A DNA stretch of 64,000 nucleotides. Source: Macrostomum hystrix. Lineage: Eukaryota > Platyhelminthes > Macrostomidae. The translations under genes and the position numbers were made by a program. The notes below the pieces were generated by a model that made no database searches, had not been told where the DNA came from, and saw only the letters and a program-made list of their open reading frames with translations. Numbering within the stretch: position 1 is the stretch's first letter; every line of letters begins with the position of its first letter. The stretch covers positions 10,758,001 through 10,822,000 of the forward strand of contig CATNEN010000039.1 of the NCBI GenBank assembly GCA_950097015.1, written 5' to 3'. Of this stretch, positions 21,413 to 32,100 are shown in pieces.

Positions 21413-22128
21413 ATGGATGGCATTTCAATTTCAGTTTCAGTTCCAGAACTGACATTTGAACTCGTGCCAAAAACGCAATTTTTGAACTATATTTTCGAGG
21501 TATTTTATGACTTCAAGCGCAGTTAGATTAAGCACTGCGCAACCAGTCAGTCTGGTCCCATGTCTGGTTAATTTATTTTTAAGTCTGACTAACTCAAAAG
21601 TCTCACTTGCATCGAAGATTCAGAGGCTGCATCTAAATGTGCCTTCATCCTCTGAGGTACTAAGTTGTATTCTCATATCCAAAACGGAAGAGTTTCGCGT
21701 GAATTCTAAATCGTGATTACCTAACTGTACGAGTACATGCATGCGATACATGCTGACAAACGTCCCGCTGGCAAACCTTGTAGACCCAATTGTATGCTAT
21801 TTTTAGATACGTTTGCAAGGGAATCCCTTGTTCTAAACTAATCTTGCGAGCTAAAATCGTGCGCGAGACTTGACCACACACTATGAAACTTAGATTGTCA
21901 TCGCTGTGTCTTCGGGGGGAGATGGGTTTCAAGTGCACGACCAGCCCCAAGTCTTCTCAATGCGGCTGCGTCCAAAATGCACGTGACCTGCCGCAGATTT
22001 GAGCTCACGGACTTAACACCTTATTGTCGAAGGTGTTACCCGCCACCTTCAATTTTAGGAAATTCGAGACAGTTTTTTGCTCTTGTATAGGTTGCATTAG
22101 ACCTCTGCTCAGAAAAGTTGCAAATACA
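21413..22128. other. Intergenic / 3' flank of the LACT-like gene
   Basis: No coding signal. The region should hold the 3' UTR of the minus-strand gene; a minus-strand AATAAA lies near 21570 but is too far from the stop to assign confidently. Confidence 0.4.
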
Positions 22129-25100
22129 TTAAGCTGCTGATTCAGCCCGAGTACAACACTCAATGGCTGTCGTCAGCAGCTCCTGGCATCGAGGATCGTC
22201 ACCGAAACTCATTGGCGACAATGAATTTGTTAGAAAGGCCACGCTCAACTGTCGGTCCACATCGCAGTACATGAACTGGCCGCCGTAGCCAACGCAGCCG
22301 AGCAGCCAGGGGGAGCTCGGCAGAGACTCAACCTGCAAAGGAATCGTTCCTAGGCCGATGGCGACCCGACAGCCGCAGTTGCGATTCTCATCCGGCATCG
22401 GCGCCATTGGTTGGCACAGCAGCCTGACGCAGCCTTCGTCTGGCACTATCTTTCCGGCGCAGAGGAGCGAAAGCAAGCGAGCGAATGCCTCCGAAGTGCC
22501 GACGGCGCCTCCGACGGTGGAAGGCAAATCAGATCGACCCAACGCTCCGCGACAGGCGTCTTTTGCCCGACGTCGAGTCTCGTTTGTAAGTCGCAATCTT
22601 CGAAGGAATCCAATCGAACCGAGCGCCGATAGCAGCAGGCGGCGCATGCTGGGCCAGTACTCGGGCCGGGTCACGCAGTGCCAGAGCAGCACCCAGCTGG
22701 GCGATGGTCGAGCGAGTACGCGCTGAGTTTTTGTTGCTGCTTCTGTCGAAGGTGATACTGCCGATGACAAAGCTGGTTCTGGATCAGCGCCGATGCGGAT
22801 GTGCAGACCATGCGGCTCCGCAATCTCCTCACGAAAGTAATCCGCCAAGCGCCTGTTTGTTTGAGCACGTGTTCTCTGGTTTATAATGTATAACAGCTAA
22901 TTGTAGTTCTAGATTTCAATGGTTACTAGGCCAGCTTGTAGCCCACAAGTAGCATCGAAGCTAGGGTATTAGCGACATCAGAGCGGCTAAAGCGTTTGCC
23001 TCTTGCAAATTAGAGCTAGATTGTGAATCCCTGCGTACGGTATCTGTGTACGTGTGTGCTCAGAGGTCAGCGGAATGAGCAGAATTGCCTGCTCGCTGGC
23101 TACGGGTTTGTACATGTGTATGTATTGTGTGTAGTAACCTATGCCAAATCAATATGATTTATATGTCATACGCTAAGAGTCAGATTGAATAAAGAAAGGA
23201 AGGTTAATAACCAGATTGAAGCAAGAGATAAAATCCAAAATAAGAAATGAAATTCCAGAGTGAGTTCTGTACGTGCGTGGAGACTGGGCAATTTTTATCC
23301 ATTGGGAGCCTAATTAAAGGACTGAATAGATTGCCAATGGTTAGAGGAGAATAATTGCAGTGTCTTGCCGCTCGGACACAGTCAATATACGCTACCTAGA
23401 GATTTGTTTCAGGCAGTTTGCACAAGTACATATAAATCATATTGATTTGGCATAGGTGACTACAATACATACACATATACATATATATTTGAGACAGAGA
23501 TTTTAGAATTAAGAAAGAGGCCTCCCACATGATTTATATTTCTGTTGGCTATACTGAACTAACCGCGAATAGAATTGGATCTGTTGCGAACTGTTTTCTG
23601 TGCGTTAGTAAGCGACACACCTTCCCTTCGGATCGACTCGCTGCAGCAGAGCATCGGCGTACAGTCCCCAGGTCCAGTGGTGAAACACTCGCGGACCGCA
23701 GCTCCTGACCGGCTCGAGCGGCGCCTGAGCGGCCAGCGTCGCATTGACGTCGTCCTGCGGCCGGCCCCGGATCAGCTGAGTCGAGGCGTCGATCGGCGTG
23801 TCGAGACCAGCCAAACCCGCCGATTGGCACAGCAGCTGGCGTACAGTGATTTCTGACTTGCCGTTGGCCGCGAACTCAGCCCAGTAACGCGACACTGGCT
23901 GGTCGTAGTCCAAGAAACCCTTTGAATGAAGTTTTAAAAATCACTCATATGCTTTGATCAGAAGGGAGCTTGTCTCCTTTGCCTGTGAAAGCGACGCGCA
24001 ATAGTAGCGGCTGTGCCACCTGGCTAAGCGTAATTGTTGACTAAATCTACTGAAAAGTGCACATGTTGAAAGGCGCCAGGGGCTGTCGATTCATACTAAA
24101 ATTGCTAACAAAGAAGCATTTAGCCAATATCTAATTGTCAATGTTTAGCATCCGAATTCGTCCATTGTGAGCCATGTGAGCCAAACGTTACGTGTTTCGA
24201 AGTGAGTGACATTAAATAAAGAAAGAGCACAGGGGATATTCAACCAATCGCCATGCAAATCCAGAACAGGGGCTCCAACTATCAGAAACAAAGTTTCATC
24301 ATGCAACCATGTTTTTTGTTATTGTTAGCTACGTATATTGTATTGATTGTACCGTTAATTATTATATTATTGAACCATTTACATATCCTTGTCACTAGGG
24401 TCTTCGACCGTTAACCGTTAACCGTTAACCGTTAACCGTTAAATATCGCGAGGATGCTGACATCGGTTTTGAAAGTTACTTCATCGCAAAGGGCGCAAAA
24501 TTTGATCTATAATGTGGACTTTTGATGAAAATCGGTCATTTGGTTTGGGAGCTATTGATAAGTAAGGCAGTGGATTTTTAATATACCCTTGTGGTATTTC
24601 CCCAGGGGGAAATAGCCTTGTCTTTCTAAACTTTCAAAGGCCTCAAAAAGAAAAGTACACAGCTCTCCAATCTCATCCGTGGATTTTCTTTCGACTCTTA
24701 GCGTGGAATAAGATTGGGCCATCTAGGAGAAATCCTTAAAAAACACAAATGTGAGAGCAAGTTGTACTATAGGTTTCAGACTAACACGCATTTTCTACGA
24801 GTACTTCACTAGTTCTTGTGTATAGCATACGATGCAAATATTTACCTGGGCAGCCAGTCGACCTAGGCAGATACCTGCTAGACAATTGGCACTGGAATAA
24901 GCGTTGGCTTCAGTCCATCGATCCCATTCCACACCAGTGTAGGGGTCTGCCAGCCCGAACCAGACATCCGCCACCAGTTGACCGCGATGGAACACAGCCA
25001 GGCAGCTGCCGCACGAGCCGACGGTCTCGTAGCGCCTGCAGGTGGCTTCGTAGGCTTCTCGCAGTGGTCTAAAGGCCCTACTAGTGAAGCCGTGCGAGCC

Positions 25101-25187
25101 AACCGACCGCTGGTGCCTGCGACGCATGGCCTGATCGTAGATGTAGACCAGGAATAGCAAGAGAAGAACAGATATGGACAGCAGCAT
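22129..25187 (-). CDS. Membrane-anchored beta-lactamase-fold protein (LACT family), probable pseudoenzyme
   Basis: Exons on the minus strand: 25187-24846, 23919-23621 and 22852-22129; phases agree and the protein is 454 residues. The N-terminus MLLSISVLLLLFLVYIYDQ is a signal anchor. The rest follows the serine beta-lactamase-like (PF00144) LACT proteins of animals: LAVFHRGQLVADVWFGLADP, GFLDYDQPVSRYW, ITVRQLLCQSAGLAGLDTPI, RVDPKGRRLADYFREEIAEP, IPSTVGG-like LPSTVGGAVGTSEAFARL, GYGGQF. The three catalytic motifs are changed. SxxK reads SSAN (serine kept, lysine lost). The Tyr of the Y-x-N/A motif aligns to Phe in VFHHWT. The His of the HxG motif before the GG is Cys (GCVGYGG). I infer a catalytically inactive or re-purposed protein. 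Coding sequence is otherwise intact, so decay of the gene is unlikely. Confidence 0.85.
22975..23105 (+). mobile_element. Family-2 short repeat, partial copy 3
   Basis: GAGCGGCTAAAGCGTTTGCC is followed by GTGTACGTGTGTGCTCAGAG, GCAGAATTGCCTGCTCGCTG and GGCTACGGGT. It matches the copy at 14601 with a large internal deletion. Lies in intron 2 of the LACT-like gene. Confidence 0.55.
23112..23480. mobile_element. MITE-like element with about 55-bp terminal inverted repeats
   Basis: The left arm 23112-23166 (CCTATGCCAAATCAATATGA) is the reverse complement of the right arm 23428-23480 (TCATATTGATTTGGCATAGG) over about 50 bp with few mismatches. The roughly 260-bp interior has no open frame. Non-autonomous DNA transposon or a foldback element; no target-site duplication could be fixed by eye. 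Lies in intron 2 of the LACT-like gene. Confidence 0.7.
23920..24845. other. Intron 1 of the LACT-like gene; contains a short heptamer repeat
   Basis: Non-repetitive except for five tandem CCGTTAA units at 24408-24442. No coding signal. Confidence 0.6.
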
Positions 25188-26189
25188 GGCTTCGAGCTTG
25201 TCTGTTGCTACTGCTAATTGTTTTGAATAAAAAAAACTAACAGTTCTGAACTAATTTGAAGAGGCAGCAATTAAGCACACCTTCATAAATGTTTTTCAAT
25301 TTGCTATAAATGAATGAGCGAGTTTGACTCATGAGCATGCATGCTTGAAAGCATTTTCTCCACTGCATAGAATATATACTGACAAAATTGCATTTCTTTT
25401 GCAGCAGTTACAGAAAAATTTGCTCTGTCATGCTTCGACAGACACAGGGGTGTACGTACGTACTGACTTCTTAAAGTTTTTTATTGCTGCTCATTGATCA
25501 GCTCTTCACTCCGGCATCTCTATACCCCCATTCTCGCTTATCTACTGCATGCTCGTTTGACGAAATATATATGTGAAATGTGATTGTACTTGCTTGAAAC
25601 TGCCATGACATATTTTATGACGGATTGTGTCCGTTCATTTTTTATTAACTTTTTGGTTATTTATTAGCGCAAAAAATATTGTGATTTGATTTTTTAGCAC
25701 AAACACGCGTTGCAGTTGTGCAATAGAGTTATAAGAATTAAATTAATAACTACTTTAGAACTAATCGGGCATCGAAAAAGAAGTCCATTTGAGAACCGAT
25801 ATTCAAAATTATAATACTATGACAAAGCATGACTCACCGTAGAAGCTAAAATGCGATGCAGAAGTAAGTGTTAACTTTTCTTTAAGTATATATAGTTCCC
25901 GTTTTTTATAAATAAAGCTTCTAAAAATTACCTACCAAAACGGTTATCTTGAAAAGTTTTGTTAAAGTAAGGAAGTTTTTCATGCGTAAATCTAAAGTTC
26001 AAAATTAGAGGAAAAACTGACACATTTAGATAGCGCGCTTAGTTAACACTTGGCACAAAGGCTAGTTCACTAAACATTGCCGCTGGTATTTTACGTCTTA
26101 ATTTTGTGCTTAAGAAAATAACGATTTTGTTAGCTAATTGGATTTTTGCAGATTGTTACAGACAACTATAATACTATATATCAGAAATT
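25188..26189. promoter_or_regulatory. Shared head-to-head intergenic region of LACT-like gene and septin
   Basis: The start codons of the minus-strand LACT-like gene (25187) and the plus-strand septin (26190) point away from each other across about 1 kb of AT-rich, array-free DNA. Both promoters should lie here. I see no convincing TATA box. Confidence 0.5.
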
Positions 26190-29100
26190 ATGACCTCTAT
26201 TCCACGCTTCAATGTGTCAGCAAGGTATAGAAAAGATGGTAAGTAATACAAAGTACTATAGTAGGCTTAATAGTTTGCTCTAAATACATTAGGTAAAATA
26301 CAAAATTAAAATAATTCATCAAGTCAATTAGACGTACTGCTGACAATAGGCTTAGGAATAGAACTAAAGTCAAGAACAAGAAAAACAATCAACAAACCTC
26401 TAGGTTCATACGTTTAATTTAAATGTCTTTTACAATGACTAGGCCCCTACGGCTTTTGTTTACAACTTCTTTATAAAAAATATAAACAACCACTATAAAG
26501 CAACAAACCAGATCATTAGATGTCATAAATAAACATAGTAGGGCCTACTGAGTTGTGACAGGTCTATGTAAAACTGGAAACTGAATGCAATGAACCCCAA
26601 TGGACAACAGAGGGACTGAAGCAGTAGTTTTTTATATTATATTTCATTTTCTAACTAAAAAAGCTGCTGATATCTGCCTGATATTCTGAAATCTAAGTAG
26701 TGAATAAACATAGGCTAGGCATATATTGTAGTTTCTTGTTTTAAATTATTTTGACCCCAAATTGTAAGCAAACAAAGGCAAGTTTATTGAAGCAGTAAAA
26801 CAGGCCAAAATCACTTGAGAAACAGTATTACACAACATAGTAATGGGTCAGCCAATAAACAGGTTCATACAAATAGGCCTACTATTGAAGGCATCTAGGC
26901 ACATATGAAGGCAAAGTTCCATAGGCCTAGTCATAGCCTAAGCACCAATGACAACATTTTTTACTCCAACCTAAGTGGGTTCCTTTGGCACCAACTCTAC
27001 CCAGTAAATAGTTTTTGCATTTTTCTGTATTGGCTATCCCATTACTATACTTTGAAATACTATTTCTCTAGCATTAAAAACAAAGCTAAAGGAAAAAAGA
27101 TACAAAAAATATTGACACTGAGTTGATCAAATTACCCTTTTATATCTTATTACTGCCATATACTTTACTTCATTCAAAAGTAGGCCTAAGCTAAAATATT
27201 ATATAAAAAAGAGAGAGACACAAATTTTAACTGTCTATAGCTTGTTTTTCTATAGTTTCTATAATTTCTATTGTTTTGAATGATAAATAAATACAGTTTA
27301 ATTTGTTTAAATTAGTTATAAATTCATCTTTTTTAAATTAAGTTTAATTTCAACAAATAAGCCTATCAACTAGAATTCAGCAGTGCTCTTAAAGTCATAG
27401 GGTGATGTATCATCAACCAAACAAGAATGTGTATTTTTTTAACTTCAAACCTAAGCTACAGATTTTATATTTAAGATATGATGATAAATCAAAAGCCAAG
27501 TTATAGAAAACAGTTAAATCTTTCTAAAAAGTATCTGCTTTTGCTATTTTGTCAAATAGAAAAAAGTTATTCCTGCCTTTTATCTAAAATCAAACAATGA
27601 TTTTCATGTATCTTCAAACCAAACAGAGAATTTGATGTTTGGTTTTACAATTTGAGTGAGTGATTTAATCTTATTTTAGGGAGTGAACTATCATGAATTA
27701 TGTCATTTGAAAACATTTTTCATGTTCTATAAATAACTACATTTATGGTCACTTAATTGGCAAGCAACCATATACAATCTTTGTCTAAAGTACATACAGA
27801 AAAAAAGTTGTTAAAAAGTATGCTTTTGCAATAAAAAATTCTACTGAAACATCAATATCTTTCTTTCTTCTTAATGCTTCATTGCACATCATGCCTCAGC
27901 TTGGATATAATTTCTTCAACTTTCAAATTAGTTTTCTGTGAAACACAATAGCTTGTTTCTGTCTTGCACAAGACCAAGGAAGGAGTCAAAATTATTGTTT
28001 GGTTTTGAAGATACACTGTTTGGTTGATGATACATTACCCTATTATATTTTTTGTGTCCTTTGTCCCAATATAGTCCCTTGTGTGTGTTCCTATTGTTGT
28101 CCATTGTGGTCTCTTATTGATTGTGGTCAATTTCAGAGTTTACATGAAATTCCTAGTGACAATGTGCTATCTAGAAAAGAATATTGCCAAAAGTAAGATT
28201 ATAAGAATAATATTCTTTTTCCTCCTAGTCTGCCTACACTTTCTCTTCTTTGTTTCTCTTTGGTTTTGGCCAGATATACTGGCACATCATAAAAAAACAA
28301 AAGCCTACTTGAGTTGAGCTAAAATTTACTTGTGGTAGCAAAGTAATCTTGAAACTAAAACATGGGCCAAGTATGTATGTACAAGTAATATAATGAACAT
28401 TAAGGCTGGTTTACTTGTTGGGTAGGCCTAAGCCAGGCAATTCAGTAATATTGTTTTTAGTAATTCAGTAATAAGAAAAGACACTAAAGCTATTGTGCCA
28501 GGTGTTGTTGGTGGACCTACAGTCCAGTCCTTTTCTGGAAAACCTATGAGGTGTAGAGTTGCTTGCCTGGTGGCCATTAGGTATTGGATAAGCTGGCAGA
28601 TTTTCTCACACCTACAAACATTAGAAAGATATTGGTTTGGGCCAAGGTAGGTGTGTATATCCGAAGTAAAGGTAAGGACTGTTATAAACAAAATGTTCTC
28701 ATTCTCTACATGGGACAGGCACAAAATGGCTATGGCCTTAGAGAAACATGTCAAACTCTCCCTTCAATTCTGCTTTCTGTAAAGAGGTGGTTTCATAGAT
28801 ATTCATGTGGCTCTCAATTATAAATAAAGCATTATAAAAGCCTTCATTTAGGCCTAAGACCCCTGGTATTGGACCATTGGTGTTAATCATTGATTTGTTG
28901 TGATCCACAAAATGGAGTCAATGGTTCATGGTTGGTTTTCAAAAGAAGTAGTAGCCTAGTGGTTAGGGCATTGGACTCATGACTTGAAGGTCAGGGCTTC
29001 GATTCCAGACTCCACTGAAACTATTTGTGTCCTTTAGCAAGACACTTGACTCTACAGTGCTTCAGTTCACCCAGCTGTTAAATGGGTACCACCAACATTA

Positions 29101-32100
29101 GCTGGGATAATTCAATGTGGGTGTGGCGTCCTCCCAGTCCATGGACTGAACAGCTGTATGCAGTCTTCAGATGTGCCACACAATAGCTGCGGCTGTGCTG
29201 TTGGCTGCACACCTGGCCTGATTGGGGTAGGTATAATCAATTATTATTATTATTATTAATATATAGTTTTCAGATTCCTAGGACAGTGGAACCAAGCTGT
29301 CAAACAGTTTTTTTCAAGTTTAAAATAATTTAATTTAGTAAACTAAGATTATGCCATCCATTTACCTTGGCATATTTTTTGCCAAAAATGTATAGTAGGC
29401 TGTGTTTTCAGCTAGGGTTTAGCTACATACATTTAGTATTACAAATTACAACATACTTTAGGTCATGGACACTTGTTCAAAGTAATATATTTTACGCCTT
29501 GAAACAAGTATTGTATGTAATTGTTAGCATAGCTAGCAAACTCAACTAGGCTAACTGTTGTATGCCAGCCAGGCTGCATAAAGATCAATTGTATTTTAGA
29601 GATCTGCGTATAATGTAAATTTGGCACTATAAGTTGTAATTCAGAGTGACAAATAAAATATTGATGTGCCATAGTGTGTGCCAAAAAACCCAGTCTGTTC
29701 ATCACCTGGATATGTATTCAAGACAAAATACATTGTTAGCTATGCTTTTTTCATTAATTAAAGCAAGAAATTGTACAATGGCACTAGAGCTTGTCAGGGG
29801 ATAATTAATACACAATGCTGCAAAACTTCTTTTTCATTCCAGATTCTGACGAGCTCATGTCTGGCATACGGAGCAATGTTGGTCGAGCTGAGAGCATGAG
29901 AACTGGCGCTGTGAGTTTAGTAGCGTTTATATTATATACAGTTTTTTGTAGTACTGTAATGTTCTATTAACCTCTTGCTTTGTTCTAAAGTCGCTACTTA
30001 TAAGTAGTACGTATAGCGTTTTCGGAAAAAAAGACTACTAAAATATTAAAAGTGCTATTGTTCCAAAGTACCGTTTTCTTATGTACAAGTTGGGTATTAT
30101 ATAAAGCTAAAACTGACTGGCCACACTGGACACAAAACTGACTGGCTGTTTTTATTTGAACCAACTAAAAAATAAGCAAAAAATCCCGGACACTACTCGA
30201 TGGTTGTGCTATCTTTAATTTCGCATCATGGAATACTAATAATAGCAATAATTGATTGAATTGATTACACCTGCCCAATCGGATCAAAAGTGCAGCCGCA
30301 GCTATTGCGCGCCGCATCTGAAGGCTGCGTACAGCTGTTCAGTCCATGGACTGGGGGACGCCACACCCACCCTCAATTACCACAGCTTAGTGCTAGCAGC
30401 TGCATAAATTGAATAATTTTTTAGTTAATTATCTTGCTAAAGGACACAAATTGTTTTGGTTGAGTCGGAAATCGAATCCCCGATCTTCAAGTCGTGAGTC
30501 CAATGCCCTAGGCTACAACCCTGTTATTTAAAGTATATCTTGAAAATAAAATGTCTGTTTTTAATTATTTGCCTAATTATTGGAGCTCTCCTTACTTTTT
30601 TAAATTAAAACTAGATACCATAACTATTAATAAATTTTATTATCTTTCTTCCTGTCCTTACATGAGAAAAATTAGTACTTTTAGCAAATGCTTCAGAGCG
30701 GATTTCGCACGCATTGGCAGCGTGACTTGGCTGGAGAATTACTTGAATGAAACCGAGAGAGAGACCCGAGGGGTTTCCCAGCTCCTACGCCAAGCTAAGC
30801 GCATTCATTCATTCATTTATAAGAGCTAATTTTAGCTACTCTAAGTCGTGTCACGCGGCCGTTGCGTGTTAGCCTTATTTCAGCGCCATACTCCGTTTAC
30901 GTTAACCACTTTGTTCTGGTTCTAGCCGGGTTCTCTCAATCTTCTCTCTCTTTAATGGTGGGCCCAATTTTATATTCCGCACTATAGACTTTGCGCCCTG
31001 AATTGATCTCTGGCAATTCTTCTTCAGCGTGTTCCACCCAGCGTTCAGTTGTTGCACTTTAGCCGGACAATTAAGGGTCTGGAAAATGTGTGGCATTTTC
31101 AGTTACGGCGATTTTATTAACCTGTAAATCTGCAACTTAACGATTGTCTCACGGGCCCAGAAGTAAAATTAATAGGAATTTTGAAATATGGAACTACAAT
31201 CAGGGATATGGGATTTAGATCAGTGATGTGGAATTATCAACCATGGATTGGGTCTAGCGATCAGGGATGTGGAACTATCCACCAGGGATATGAAACTTAC
31301 GATCATGAATAAGGAACTATCGATCAATGATAAATAACTTTTGATGAGGGGTAAAGAACTTTCGATTGAGGATAAGGAGCTATCTATCAAGTATATGAAA
31401 CTATCTATGCTGGTGCTGTGTTGAGCATGTATAATATTCTCGGTTACCCTCAGTCGCTGGACACTGAGTCACTGAGCGGCGCGCCCTCGCCCGCCGGCAG
31501 CGGAGGCGGCGGCAATGCCAACGCAAAAGTACAGCTCGGCTTTGCCAACCTGCCGGATCAGATGCACCGCAAGGCCGTGAAGAAGGGCTTCAATTTCACC
31601 CTGATGGTTGTTGGCGAGAGCGGCTTGGGCAAAAGCACCCTTATCAGCAGCCTGTTCCAGCAGGACCTGTACAAAGACCGCGAACTAGGCAGCGTCACGG
31701 AGCGGGTGAACAAGACCACTGAGATTGATAAGCGATGCATTGAACTGGACGAGAAAGGCGTCAAGCTCCGGCTGACTGTGGTTGACACGCCCGGCTTCAA
31801 CGATGCCATCAACTGTCAGGACTGCTGGCGACCAATTGAAGACTACATTGACAACACCTTTGAGCAGTACTTCAAGGACGAATGCGGCCTAAATAGGAAG
31901 AACATTGTGGATCATCGGGTTCACTGCTGCCTGTATTTTATTAGCCCGTGCGGTCACGGACTCAGGCCTATAGATGTTGAACTGATGCGTCGACTGCACT
32001 CCAAGGTAGGTCTCAGGTTTTAACACATTTCCCAATCCTGTTTTAGAAATAACTACAATTATCCTCGAACTTGCTTTAAACCACCTGAGATAGGATCACA

